64,000 bases of DNA from Branchiostoma floridae (GCF_000003815.2 NC_049985.1:21023263-21087262); one strand, 5' to 3'; numbered from the stretch's first letter, positions 24,501 through 39,100 are shown. Made by a program: numbers and translations. The notes: generated by a model not told the origin, from the letters alone.

Positions 24501-27500
24501 ACACGATCAAGAATATGTCGACAAGGATGTATGCGATTGGTTTTCGGTTTTCACCTTTCATTAGGGCACAATGAGACCTTTCTAATGATATAGATTTTGC
24601 TCTTGAACCTTGGCCTGGAACGGCGTTAAGTTCTTTATCATTCTTAACAACGAAACACAGGACTTACTTAATTACTTAAAGTATAATGTTTGCAGGTCAT
24701 GATAATAAACAATGTCAATCTCTTCTTATATAGGTGTGTTGTAACTGCCTGTTTTATAGCTGTATCTGTACACGTGGCTATGGAAATACTGTAACAGCAA
24801 ACTAACCGTTGGTGACGTACACCTCCATCACCATGGCAACCCAGCCCTCGAAGCCTGTCGGGTACAGACGGATGTAACGTGACGTCACACCAGTAGGTAG
24901 AGGACGGCTCACTCTGTTGTACCGGTCTCGGTTTCCTTGGAAAACCTGTGCAAGAGAAGTAAGGATCAAGTTCAGACAAACAGAATCAATTTATCGGCAA
25001 GAAATGTAGTTGTATGTATAAAATGAAATGTTATCCTCATCCCTGAGTGCACTGTAAATTATTCAAGTTCGCGGGGATTTAATTTCGCGGTAGCAGGAAA
25101 AGGTCTTTTCGCGGTGGTTTTAAGTTCACGGTAGCACGAAGGATTTGTAGTCTCTTACTGGCATGGAAAAATGTTCGCGGTGGTTTTAAGTTCGCGGTAA
25201 AGCGGCCACCACGAAAGGTTCTGCATTTACAGTAATCTCTGAGCTTTTGTTCAATGCGCGGCCTGGCAATGTCTCGGGTTTTCAACCAATCGCATGGGTT
25301 CACCCCTCGATGTGTAGTGTTGTGTTGTTGTTCTTGCAGAAGTTTGTTTCTTCACACTAATGTCTGAAACTTCGTAATACACGGAGTCACCACAATTGAC
25401 GTCATCGAACAAAATCCCTTTACATATATCTGTGCTGGGCCATGGGACCGACTTTGTGATCAAGGCGGAATTCGATCCATATGCTATGTCAACGAATTAT
25501 CGAACGTTTGAACATCCCTTTCTCGAAATAGGCCTGATTCTCCCCATCAAATTCGATTTAAATCCGTTTTTCCACAAATAAGTCGAGTACGTTCAGATCT
25601 GATTTGGGCGAACCGACTCGTCGGAACCGTCCGGCCTGTAAACTGCTTCAAGTTGGGTTTCTTGCAGTTTAATCAATAGACGCCAGGTGGCAGTCACGCA
25701 CTCACTTATACTTAGTCTTCACTTTTCAGAGTAGTGACCACGTGCACTTATTCACGCAGCCGTAGAAGGAGCCATTCGAGTCACTTTTGACTATACCCGA
25801 CTTGCAACAGCCCTTTCCATTGAAAATTTAAGAGAAATTTCACATCAATAAGTCAGTGAGGGTACAGACTTTTAGATTTGGCAAAAAACAAGGTCTGTGC
25901 AGACCCCGGTCAGGATTTTTTGAGATCGAACTTTTTGGACACTTGAGATTGCGGGCTGCTGTGTGGAATGTTCATGGATAATATTATGACATCCTGAACG
26001 TGCCTATTTTAACATTATTGCCTTTACAGATTTCCATTGGTGTCATTTGCCCCCTGCCCTTAATCTTAGAACGACACTGTTTTTAACTTATCTGAAAGGC
26101 TCATTTTACCAGCTGCCTTTCCACCTTGTGGTAAACGGTAGTGTTCCTGTATGGTCCTATCAATTTCTGTACATCGTCATGCAGCTACCAGCAGACAACA
26201 TGCCAAACTAAATACACAATTTAATGCTGCAACATCTAGAGAAACAGCTGCAAACACCGGTAAAGCCTTGGTCCCAATTTCGAACATGAGGCCCGGACGG
26301 GCAGCATTCAGAAAAAAATGTAATAAGAAAGGTAACAAAACACACAGAACTTTTTCGTCTTCGCAAACATCCCGGTCGGGCCCCGTTTCGGAAATGGGAC
26401 CTTAGCCTAACCAACACAAATTTAACACTCCTTCAGGAGCACCAATCCGTACCTGCACACTGTTGCTGTGCCCTTCGTACGGTGCCCACGAAGCGCCGTC
26501 CATACTGAAGGCCAGGGTGAATGACGTCACCCAACTGCCCAGGTCCCAGTTCGCGCCGCCTCCACTGATGACGACACCGGTGACGTCAGTCGTCTTGCCG
26601 AAGTAAACCTGCAGTTTAAAATACATAAACAGATATTCAGCGCACTTTCCTTATTAATGTCATGACTGGCATGAGTTTATGAAGGCAATATTTTTATAAA
26701 TCGTTTATTATTGCAAATTCTTGCCCGTGGGCTAACTGCAGGTAACACAAGAGATTCAAACAGTGTGAAAACAATATGACAAGTGTCTACTCTTGTCTAA
26801 AGCTAGTAAAAGCTAACTCTAGATCCTGGGTTATTGGGTTCGACTCCTTTTTCGAAGACAGTGGAAGACGAAATATCCTACCTTTTCAATTATGTGTGGG
26901 TTTTGTGATGTTAGAAGTAGAACTGTTTTCTTTTTGTCAGTGAATGTGAGGAAGTTTGAGTGGAATTTGGTGGCCTCTTCAAACAGCTCTTTTCTTTCGT
27001 GATCGTAGAAAGAACAGTTTGACATAAAATGTGTTTCGTCTTCCACCACGTTTGACGTACATTGTTTGCACGTTCTTTCAGACACTGATAGCACACAAGG
27101 AAATGAAAGGAAAGATACCTGAAGCCATTGGTCCACAACAGACAGTGGTACCCAGCAGTACCCCGTGTGCCGAACCTGGGAGGCGGCGAACTCCGGCTTG
27201 TACTCGGAACTGGCATTGATGAAAACATCGGGAATGTACCGACTCGTCAAACCAAGCGGGAATCCAGGAGGTAGTACATCTGTGGATATAGTCAAGTCAA
27301 GTCAAGTCAAGTCAAGTTTATTGCACAACGATTATATCAGGTACAATGTATGGCAAGTAACATAAATATATACATATATGAATATATGTATTCTTATACT
27401 TTGTCTGACCCTTGCCTCTTCCCTTATGACCTCAATGAAAAGCGGCCTGCAGGCCGATTTGAGCTTTCATGAATAAATTTACAAAGGTTAAAAATATATA

Positions 27501-30127
27501 CATAGTGGCCAGCCCCTCTAACTCTGTCCTGCCACTTGCTAATGCATAATTCAATCGAACTACAGTGCATCTGCTATTTTGCCAGTAACCATGGTGACAG
27601 TCCAGGTCGCTGACCTTATTTGTCTGCAATGGAGGAAGAACAAGCGTAGTCTCCAAGCAGATCCTACGGTGCCATAAGATACGGTGTCAAAGCTGGCCAA
27701 GGAGTGTAGCCGGTCAAAGGGAGTCAAACGAGCACCTCCGTTCTCAAACACACTTCTAGGCCGGCTGCCTCTGCCAGCTTTTGATACTATCTTATGCTAC
27801 CGTAGGATCTGCTTGGAGAAACGAAGCAGAAACAAAAGTGGCAACTACCTCCACAGTCTTCCTCATCCTCCCCTCCACTACAGTCCGTCAGGTTGTCACA
27901 CAGCTGAGACTCCAGCAGGCAGGTACCGTCCTCACAGGGGAACTGCCGAGCACCGCAACCTGTAACGGTCAAGTTTTATCAAACTTTTTTTTCTTACGTT
28001 CAGGCGTTAGTTGTCTAGATTTAATGAAGGGACTAATCTACGGTGTAGTCAATGGATGAATACATCATTTTCAACGCCATATTAGTTACAACAATTATTA
28101 ACTATGTCTGAATTTTGTTTGAAAAATGTTCCTTTTTTATTTATTTCGCACATGACAAAAGTAAATAAAAGTGCCGGAGGAGGGGAGAAGCCTTGACGGC
28201 TTGTACATAGCCCTCCTCCACTTCAATAAACACTAATCTTGTACAAAATATAAGGTAAATTAGAAAATAGTAACAATAGGAAAATGTCAACAATCAACAG
28301 TAATGTAAATGATTGAGTAAATGAAAGATAAAGTGTTATTCATTCATTTCATTTCATAATTAATCTGTTTTTTTCTCCGGTGAGGCACAGTCCAAAGCAC
28401 AAGTTTTCCAGTATGATCTGTCCTTCACGGCAGACATTAAACTAGGCCCTGACAGTCCAATGTCTCTTTCTATCATTGTCTTTAAGGTAATGTATGGTCG
28501 GCCAACTCTGCAAAAAGTGTTTTAATTAAGGCTAACTATAACTCAGAATTGTAAATAAACTGAAAAACTATAAATCCATGATAATACATGATAACGGCAG
28601 AAAAGACTTAGTATTGTGTGCCGTTGGATAGAAAATGGTTTCTAAGGTTGGTTTTAAAGCTTATAATTGAAGTATAGAACAGACATGAAAGGCTGAGGTC
28701 ACATTTCCAAACTGGGACCCGGCCGGGATGTTTTAAGAAACGAAAAATTAAAATGTATACCTGGAAATATACACATACGTATATACTATGCCCATGAATC
28801 TTTTTTTGTCATATTGTGTATTTTGATGTCTTTTATATCATTCTTTTCGCTCCCGAAAGCCGCCCGGCCGGGCCCCGGTTTGGAAATGTGAAAAGTCTTA
28901 ACTGGCTCCCACCTCCGGATGTACAGTTGATCTCGTCCTCCCCGTTTGTGCAGTCGTCTATCCCGTTACAGGCGCGGTACTTCGGCAGGCACTTCCCGTC
29001 GCACTCCAACTGGAGAACATGGCAGGGCGCTGGGAGTAACAGAGTGTGAAAGTTGAATGTAAGATCATCTGTGACGGTATTCAGCATTATGTTACAATTC
29101 TAAGACTTTATATCCGTTCACAAAATAAAGCGCTTACCAACAAGCTTTCGATCAAGCATCTTTGACCCTTTGGTAACGTCACACTTTCGTTCTATATATA
29201 TGTGTGACTTTTTTGGTTCATTTCAAGTTGAGAAGGATCAGAGGACTGATCGAAAGCTTGTTGGTAAGCGCTTTATTTTGTGTACGGATATATGGTCTTA
29301 AAAATGTAACATAAGAGTGTGAAAGTATCACCATTTTTTTCAACAACGACAACAACAATATCAACCACAAGATCAACAACATATATAAGCGTTGCAGAAA
29401 CAGCATTAAAACTGAATGGACAAGATTCAATATCGTGAATGATATTTTAAAAGATTTTCATTGTACATGAATAACCACTGGGTTAAGTACAGATCAAAAC
29501 AAAATAATATTTTCCAATACATGTACATATTTTCAAGGTACTTCAAGACATACAATCTAAAAAGTGAATTCTCTCGTGATGGTAAAATGTAAGATCATTC
29601 GAAAACAAAGGTTTTTCCTGAACTCATAAGAAGCATGATTTTGTCTGTATTGCTTAGGTTAGTGTAGTAAGCAACAAGTGTTCTTTCATACTAAATAGTT
29701 CGGCTCTGTATTTGTTGCACAATCTACATGTACAAGGTGATAGTGGTGAACATTGGTTTTGAAGGCTGAAGGTTGTACACAGGAGAAAAGAATCATCGAG
29801 AGAGTTCCATTGTATATAGTTTGGCAGTCTGGTGAAAGAAGCTGTTACTGTGGAATGACTTGAAGATCGATAACTGAACAGTATAGCGATGTGAGTTAGA
29901 GGAAAACCTAGTGTTGCGCTGGAAAGCTTTAAGTTGAGGGCCAAGTAGTGTGAGATCATCGGAGAAATTGCGATGAAAGTATCAGTAGAAAAGGGACAGA
30001 CAGAGAGAGAGACAGAGAGAGACAGAGAGACCGACAGAAAGACAGACAGACAGGCAGACAGACAGACAGACAGACAGACTAACAGACAGAGACAGGGAGA
30101 CACAGAGTCAGTCAGGCAGAGAGGCAT

Positions 30128-30160
<33 letters not shown>

Positions 30161-33100
30161 CAGAGAGACAGATACAGACAGAGAGACAGAGACAGACAGA
30201 GAGACAGACAGAGAGACAGAGACAGACATAGAGAGAGAGACAGACTCAGAGACATAGACAGACATAGAGACAGAGGCAGACAGAGAGGCAGAGACAGACA
30301 GAGAGACAGAGACAGACAGAGAGACAGAGACAGACAGAGTGACAGAGACAGACAGAGAGACAGAGACAGACAGAGACAGTGACAGACAGAGAGACAGAGA
30401 CAGACAGACTTGGAGACAGAGACAGACAGACTCGGAGACAGTCTAGCTTTGTCTAGATGGCCANNNNNNNNNNNNNNNNNNNNNNNNNNNNNNNNNNNNN
30501 NNNNNNNNNNNNNNNNNNNNNNNNNNNNNNNNNNNNNNNNNNNNNNNNNNNNNNNNNNNNNNNNNNNNNNNNNNNNNNNNNNNNNNNNNNNNNNNNNNNN
30601 NNNNNNNNNNNNNNNNNNNNNNNNNNNNNNNNNNNNNNNNNNNNNNNNNNNNNNNNNNNNNNNNNNNNNNNNNNNNNNNNNNNNNNNNNNNNNNNNNNNN
30701 NNNNNNNNNNNNNNNNNNNNNNNNNNNNNNNNNNNNNNNNNNNNNNNNNNNNNNNNNNNNNNNNNNNNNNNNNNNNNNNNNNNNNNNNNNNNNNNNNNNN
30801 NNNNNNNNNNNNNNNNNNNNNNNNNNNNNNNNNNNNNNNNNNNNNNNNNNNNNNNNNNNNNNNNNNNNNNNNNNNNNNNNNNNNNNNNNNNNNNNNNGTC
30901 CGTTGCATCGAGTCATGTTTTATCCACAATTCAGGTATACAATAAGGAGTCAGTAATAACCTATTAACACCTTGCCAAACATCATCGGGGCATTGGTCAC
31001 AGATGTTCAAACTTTTTAAAGTTGATGCTAATAGAAGTACATATCTACTAACATTGATGGTTATTGTTTGGAAAGTAATGCTTCTACACTACCGTAAACA
31101 TGTGCGGTAGTAATTTGTGTAAAACTCACGACACAACAGCTCGTCCGACGCGTCGCCACAGTCGGGGAGTCCGTTGCACACCCCGGATGGCGTCACACAA
31201 CTGCCGCTGTTTTCACATTGGAACTCGACAACGGTGCATACTGTACAACATATAACACACTTATAAATTAGGGGCGAAGGTCTGTAAAGGTGCGCTCCCA
31301 CTGCGCTTGCGTCAAGCTTGCGTCACTGCGGGGTTCGTTCACTGCGTCACTGTTTTGTTATTTTCTCCAAGTAGATATTGTGTTATACGTAAAAGTATGA
31401 CTTAGAAGACGACAAAATACACAAAAAGAAAGAAAATTCGTTTTTTATCTCTGAAATTCGTTTAGTATCTTTCGAACCCCGCAGTGACGCAAGCTTGACA
31501 CAAGTGCTGTCGGAGCGCACCTTAAGGGTCAAACAATGGTGGCAGGTGTCAAAATTTCGATTTGGCTCATAAATTTGCACAGCATTAGTTATAGTGGTCT
31601 ATTATTTGGTGTGAATTGCAAGCGAAAACTCTTTACACCTACGGACTTTCAGTGCTTCTACGTTGGGCAAAATTTCATGTTTGCACAACGTGAAAACAGT
31701 GCATTGCATTCAGTTTGCCCGTGACCATATATTCTACAGAAAATTGACTTTACTGCAATTTAATGCAAGTTTAGGCATTGCGATAGCAAAACCTGTATTG
31801 TTTTCGCAAACCTGTATTGCTTTTGCTTCCAAAATTTTTGTTTCCAAACATGGACGCCGCCATTTTGTTTTGCGGTGCATGACGGGAAGTGTGGCGCAAT
31901 TCTGGATGTGACGTAATAGTTAATGGGCGGTCTTGTCCAAAATTTTTGTTTCCAAACATGGGCGCCGCCATTTTGTTTTGCGGTGTGAAATGTGATCTTG
32001 TGCTGTTGTCGGAACAGTCGGAAACTGTGTGGGACGGCAAGAGCCACAAGCATGAAGGATTATTTTGTTGTATGAGTTAATTGGTGCTGCTAAATGTATG
32101 GTAGCAAGGTCTCGATATATAGCACATGTACAAAGGAAACAGCGACAATTGTAGTGTCTTTTTATTGACAGATAACACAGGTATGTCAGTAGTACACATT
32201 GGGGGACACAGGCAGTATAGAAAGCCTGTCCTACTGCAACGGTCCCTGAATATGATATGGCAGACGTCATCGTTAACACCTAAACATCGCATAACTACAA
32301 AACAAAACCAACAGCTCACCAGTAAACAGACTAATCATTCATTGTAACGGTTGTATGGCTGTCGTCAGCATATTTGCCGCCAGGTCAGCAACAACAACCT
32401 CATAACATTCCACGTTATCATTGACACGTCAAAATCGCATACAAGACCACCATTCCACCTTGAACAGACAAATTATTCATTGCTGTCGCAGCTGTCGTCT
32501 TCATATTTTCTGACAAGCCCGCAACAACAACATCATAACATTCCACGTCATCTTTAACACGTCCGACCGTCCGTTCTTAAGTTGTCCGGGCTTTGATTCC
32601 GGAAGCCAGGAGACTGTGCTACACATCAAATCGCATCAACTAGCAATATAGACTTACCCTCTTTCCGACAAGACCACAACAACATGATGCTCAGTGGACC
32701 TTGCCATCTTTTTGTGGACTTTGCCGTCCATCTCGACAGGGTCCCAACACCACCACACATATAACTTTCATTTCTTCATTATAAAAACATACAAATCATT
32801 ATCCTAACCACTTTGAAATCAAACATCATATCAAATGCCAAATCTTGGCTAAACACATTCCAGTCCATCGTTAACATACAAAATCGCATACAAAACCACC
32901 ATCTTGCACAAACTAATCATTCATTGTTGTGCGGCTGTCGTCCCTATATTTTCCGCAGCAACAAGTCCGCAACAAGAACCTCATAACATTCCAAGTCATC
33001 TTTAACATCTTTTCGGCCCGGGCTTTGATTCCGGAAGCCAGGAGACTGTGCTACAGATCACATCATATCAACTTACAAATCTAGACTTACACTCTATCTT

Positions 33101-36100
33101 TGGTGATCTTGTCGTGCCTAACTTTCCGACAAGACCACAAGAACATGATGCTCACTGGGCCTTGCTGTAATGAGATGTTTGGAAGGTTAGCTGTCGTTGA
33201 CGCTGAGCTGTCCGGAGTGGACGCTGATTGTCGTGACGGTCACTGGATGCTTTAGATAACAGATGTCGTGCCTGGAGTACCGCGGTCCGGGGAATGACAA
33301 ACGGAGGGATTGGTTTGTGTTTTGACCACTGGGATGTATGACGTACCTGTTTAAATATTCAAATTTACTTTGTTGCAATGCTGTTAATATTGGTGGAACT
33401 AGCGTAGGGGTAGCGAAAATTCAATAGCATGATTGGCAGGGTGCTAACTTGTTACATTACCTTCATCATTGAATATTCAAACGGAGGTGTTCTGTGTTGC
33501 TATTGGCAAACGTCACTGGGTATGAGGAAGGTCATATCACGATTGGATAGCTGGGATGGTGCCACGTTACTGGTCATTCATTGAATATCAAATTTGTTTG
33601 GACCTGGCCTGGTTTATATAAAATTAGGAGGACAGATTTTTCAGGGTTGTGGAATGAATTTATTTTTTTATGTTATTGAACTGCAGGACGTGAGAATGGT
33701 GGTGTGGAATGTTATGAAGTTGTTGTTGCGGAATTGTTGTTGCGGAAAATATGTTGACGACAGCCGCACAACAATGACAGATTAGTCTGTTCAAGGTGGA
33801 ATGGTGGCTGCAGAATTGTCGGAAAATATAGGGACGACAGCCGCAAAACAATGAATGATTAGTTTGTGCAAGATGGTGGTTTTGTATGCGATTTTGTATG
33901 ACGTATTAACGATGAACCGGAATGTGTTTAGCCAAGATTTGGTATTTGATGTGATGTTTGATTTCAAAGTGGTTGGGATATGATTTGTATGTTTTCTACA
34001 TGGAATGGACAAATGAAAGTTATGAGTGTGGTGGTGTTGGGACACTGTCGAGATGGACGGCAAGGTCCACAAAAGGACGGCAAGGTCCACTGAGCACCAT
34101 GCTGTTGTGGTCTTGTCGGAAAGTTAGGCACAGCAAGATCCAAACGATAGAGTGTAAGTCTAGATTTGTTAGGTAATGTGATGTGACCCGTAGCATAGTC
34201 TCCTGGCTTCCGCAATCAAAGCCCGGGCCGGCCAGCTACGTCATAACATTTATCAGAATGAATGATAGGCTTGGACATGTAAGCGATATATACACGCAGC
34301 CTTCAGATGCAGACTGGAAGATCAGCACATGAATGATAAAGAAATGGCACAGAGACAAGGGTTTCCGTACGCTTGGTACGGGAGACTTTTAACGTTGTAA
34401 CAGACTTCATAATGTTGCTATCTCACTTTGGCCTTAAGTTCTCTATTGTCTCTCCTGAACTGAACTGACCCTATCCATAGAAGTCTCGCTCTCATTCTGT
34501 CTCAGTTTTAAACAACTGTCTGCTCACACAGCATTGGTATCTTCATCTTTCTGTTGTAGTTCACTTTATCAAACGAATAACTAACAATCATGACGGAACA
34601 GTAGGAGTGTAATTATAAATGTTCCAAGGAAGGAGGTTATACAGTCCTTGTTCCAAGGTAGTGTCGGATTGCACTGTACATGTTTCTCATTTCAGTATAA
34701 GACTGATTCAAATCTTACTACAGCTTTCATAAACTGAATGGGCTGATTTGAAATTTGAAGAAAGTTGTTTTTCCAAGAACTACTGTAACAGATTAATCTG
34801 TCTCTGACCATTGTTCCTGGCTGGTAGACAGTTGTGTGGTTATGGGGTCAATCCACCATTACCATTAAAACTGCTGGACATGTCACAGTGGGAGTACTTC
34901 CTGTTTTCCAGTAGAGAGAATCAAATTGTTTTGTTCAGTGTAACGGCATCTGACCCATGTTATCTTCTGGAGTGGTGACACTATTTTCCAGTAGAGTGAA
35001 CCAAACTTTTTTTGTTTAGTTTGACCAAGGATGTTGTGTTTTTTAACCTCCTTGGTGTGACGGCCCCACCCATGCTATTTTCTGGAGTGGTGTCAGTAAG
35101 TCACTGTTTGTCAGAAGAAAGAATCAACTGTTTTGTTTAGTTTGCTTGTACGGGCTTGAATTATTGCTCCAGAAAATCTTACCCTGGCTCGTCGGTCAGT
35201 CCAGTCATTGAAAGTTCAAGTCAAAGTTAAAATCCAGTTTAGCCCGTTCTCAGATCCTTCCCAATCTGTGGCTGGATGGAGACTGGAATTTCAAGTATCA
35301 TGCAGAAAACTTTGAGACGGAACATACCAGACTAGATGGATACAACCACCCACGATTATAAGCACTTCCTGGTGCCACAGATGCCGTAAAACGCCATGAA
35401 CAGATTCCATTGATCAATAAATTCTCTTTCACTTTATTTGATTATCCAAGAGAGCAAAGAGGTACCTTTTTGGAAGTTTTGATGGGGGGTAACTCTGACA
35501 CACTTTGAATATAATGTAATATCCTGATTTATTCATTTTGAAAAAAAATCTTTGGGGTAGTGTAATGTTCTAAAATAGATAGAAGATGTAAGTGGCTTGA
35601 TTATGTGAAAATGGGGGTTGCTGCCAACACGTTCCTTTAACACCCTCGGCTGCACAGCTGGCGCTGGTACCCATAGCCACTTAGATATTTTGCGTGATGA
35701 AGACATCTGATTACACGTCCAAGAAAACAAGTCCATTCTCGTGTGTTTTATCCCCCTCCGAATAGACAAACAAGACTGGGAAAGTGGACTCGAAGCGACC
35801 TACTCAACGAAAACAACCCCTGACTTGTTACGTCATGCATCTCCGTGTTGTTGTTGGTGGTGGTGGTAGTTCCTGGTTCAGTTCGACTGGATAAGACCCC
35901 CTAGTACTTAGACATTTTCCGTGATGAAAACATCTGCTAACACAACGTCCAAGAAAACAAGTCAATTCTCGTGTAATTTTTGCTTGCGTGTTCTCCTTTT
36001 ATCTTCTTCCTCTTGTCAGGATTCAATCATAGCTTAGAACACCAGTGAATTTATTTGCCCAAAACCAAGAAAATGTGAGGTCGACAAAAACCAAACAGAT

Positions 36101-39100
36101 GTAGGGTGGCTTGCTTTTTTTCACTTCCACAAAAAACTAAAAGTCTTAGAGAATCTAATCGGACAATAAAGGGACGACAGTCACTCAACAATGAATGATT
36201 AGTCTGTATGGTGGTTTTGTATGCGGTTTTGACGTGTTAACGATGGCGTGGAATGTGCTTAGCCAAGTTTGAAAAACAAAATAACAAAAGGATAGCATAG
36301 TAGCTACGGATACCTTACTAAGGCCACAGCAAGTAAGTTTTATGGATGACATCATCTGCAGCAGGCAAAAAAGTGAGATTGGGCGGAAAAAGCAAGATGG
36401 CTACATTTTACAAATATTATAACGCAATAGACGTAAAAAAAAGAATTGAAGCGACGAAACATGGTATCACAGNNNNNNNNNNNNNNNNNNNNNNNNNNNN
36501 NNNNNNNNNNNNNNNNNNNNNNNNNNNNNNNNNNNNNNNNNNNNNNNNNNNNNNNNNNNNNNNNNNNNNNNNNNNNNNNNNNNNNNNNNNNNNNNNNNNN
36601 NNNNNNNNNNNNNNNNNNNNNNNNNNNNNNNNNNNNNNNNNNNNNNNNNNNNNNNNNNNNNNNNNNNNNNNNNNNNNNNNNNNNNNNNNNNNNNNNNNNN
36701 NNNNNNNNNNNNNNNNNNNNNNNNNNNNNNNNNNNNNNNNNNNNNNNNNNNNNNNNNNNNNNNNNNNNNNNNNNNNNNNNNNNNNNNNNNNNNNNNNNNN
36801 NNNNNNNNNNNNNNNNNNNNNNNNNNNNNNNNNNNNNNNNNNTGTCAGTTTTTAGGATCATCTTGTATTTGGAAACATTGGGAAATTAACGGTACAAATA
36901 TCTCTTCATTTATAAGCATCTATGTGTTTTTGTCATCTTAACCTATACAAACTTTTATTGCCCCCACAAACCAAGCTGCAAAGCTTGGCTTTTTGTTTGA
37001 GTCTTGTGATTTTAGAATGATTTCCTTTAGTGGACACTGGTGACTCTTTTGTTAGCTGTCAGTACTTGAGAAGAATGTGTGAATTACCCTCTTACAGCCC
37101 ACTGACCCTGTTATTCACAGATGTCTGCACATGTCCTTTTGTTATCCTCAGATTTCTACAAATGTACATCCTCCTAATATCCACAGAAGGCCATTCATGT
37201 ACATTCTGGTGTGCACCTGACACAAGAGTGAACATGTTACAATTAAGTTCAGTCTTCACTGTGTGCAAAACATGAAATTGAAATGTACAGTCCTGCGTGG
37301 AAAACAGAATGGTGTAGATGTTTAGTCTTGTTGGGGAGAAAACAAAAGGATTCCGTAGTTGTCATATCGTCACATCATTTCATCAAGCAATTGTTTACCG
37401 AATCGCATGGATGGTATGTTTTCCACAGAAAACCTTAAATTAACCGGGACAAATTGTAGATATACAAGCTTTAAGAGGGAAATAGCTCCACCTGTAATCC
37501 TGCATGGTTTCTCGTTACATTTATACCCACATGACCTACACTCACAGCAAACCTGTTTATATTGGTGATACCAATATTTTAACTCTAGTAAGTACATTTT
37601 GATTTTGTTGGTAAGTTAAAGCATTGATCAGTATTAGTGCCCTAAAGTTGGCCAATTTTCATGTTTTTACATGCCAAAATCTGGAAAAATGGCCCATAAA
37701 CTTCTTTGGCCTGTTGCCATAGCAACGAGAGGTTTAGGGCAGAAGGAAAGCTATTTAGGGGGGTTGTGTACCAAGTACTATCACTGTGCAAAATATGAGA
37801 CTGATGTCGTGACCACATACATACATATAGAATACAAAATATAAACACATATCAGTAGAATAAAATATTTGATACATTTAAAATCAATTGCAGCTGGAAC
37901 GTATGCATAATAAGCTAAGAATTTCAGACTAGGCAGTGGGACAGCTGGAAGTGAATCATTTAGTAGTTGTCTCCTATTCTGTTCGATGTGCGTATACGTG
38001 GCATATTAGGCACACTTTGCTTCATGTGAACAAAAATAGTGTGTTCTTAAAATGTTTGATATATGAATATTTAAGTCCGAATTCTTTAAAAGCAGACACA
38101 TGCTATCACGACTGAGGTATGAGATATAGGTATTTTCAAATCCAAGCGTGGTTCTATGGTTCTAATTTAACAAGAGTATAGATAGTTGTTTCATTTGACG
38201 AAAAGGTTAAAAGATAAAGACAACTTCTTGAAAGGATTCCCAAAAAGGAGACGAAAAAGACTTCGTAAAAAATAAACAGATATCGACATGTATATTCTAG
38301 CCGGTCAGAGTGTAGTGGTGTCACAGCGATCCCCAATACTACTGCCCCGGGGGCCAAGTCACTGGTGTTTTCGCCCCTCTCTAGAGATCTAGCCCCCCCT
38401 CCCCGCATATAAGAATTGCTGGCGATCTAGACTCCCCTCCCTAAATCGCTACACCCCTCTAGGATATACCCTCTTCCTTTCCTCTCCAGATCCTTTGGTT
38501 GATTCTTTATGCATACCATCCTATTGTAAGCTCGTTACGGTGCCAGTTTGCCTACATTTTCTGGAATTTATTTTGTTGGTGATAACATACTTATAAGAAA
38601 CTTGCAGCTAGGCCCCACTTATCAGGTTATAAGGTGTGCCACCTGTTACCATATGGCACTCGGGTGTTAAGCCAACCTTTCACTAGACGGCGATCGTGCT
38701 GCACTCTCACTGCAACCCAAATAGGGTATGTGTAACTTTCGCTTTCACACTTGGTATATCATACAAAACGTAAAAGTGTGACCGAGAAGACAATAAAACA
38801 CACTAAGTGTAAAAAGATTCGTATCTCTTCTATAGAATTCGTTGAGGTCAAATTTGAGGTCATAGAGAGAGCGCGGCGAGAGCGCCGTCCTAGTGGAAAG
38901 GGGGTATAAATAATTATATGGTGTGTTACCTGGTGCCTATTTGGCACCTTATTACGTTAAGATGTGGTACCTGTACAGTCGATAGTACTTGGTCTGGTGC
39001 AAACAAGCCTTGCATTGAAACAAAAAAAAAGACGGACGTTGTTGTGATTTGAGGTAAATGCTATTAGTAACAAGTTCAGAAAAAAAGTGCAATCGCGAAC

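Noticed and set aside
20641-24625. Repeated short minus-strand open frames beginning MHP and containing CRDILD
   Set aside because: They recur once per satellite unit with the repeat period and have no start context or conserved length, so they are by-products of the satellite.
20641-24625. CRISPR-like array
   Set aside because: Units are contiguous 209-bp repeats without distinct spacers, in a eukaryotic intron.
29654-30265. 203-codon minus-strand open frame and its plus-strand shadow
   Set aside because: Most of it is translated CAGA microsatellite; the remainder has only a weak resemblance to a LINE C-terminus.
30410-30967. Open frames across N runs (also at 36346, 52568, 60598 and 61929)
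   Set aside because: They exist only because N cannot create stops.
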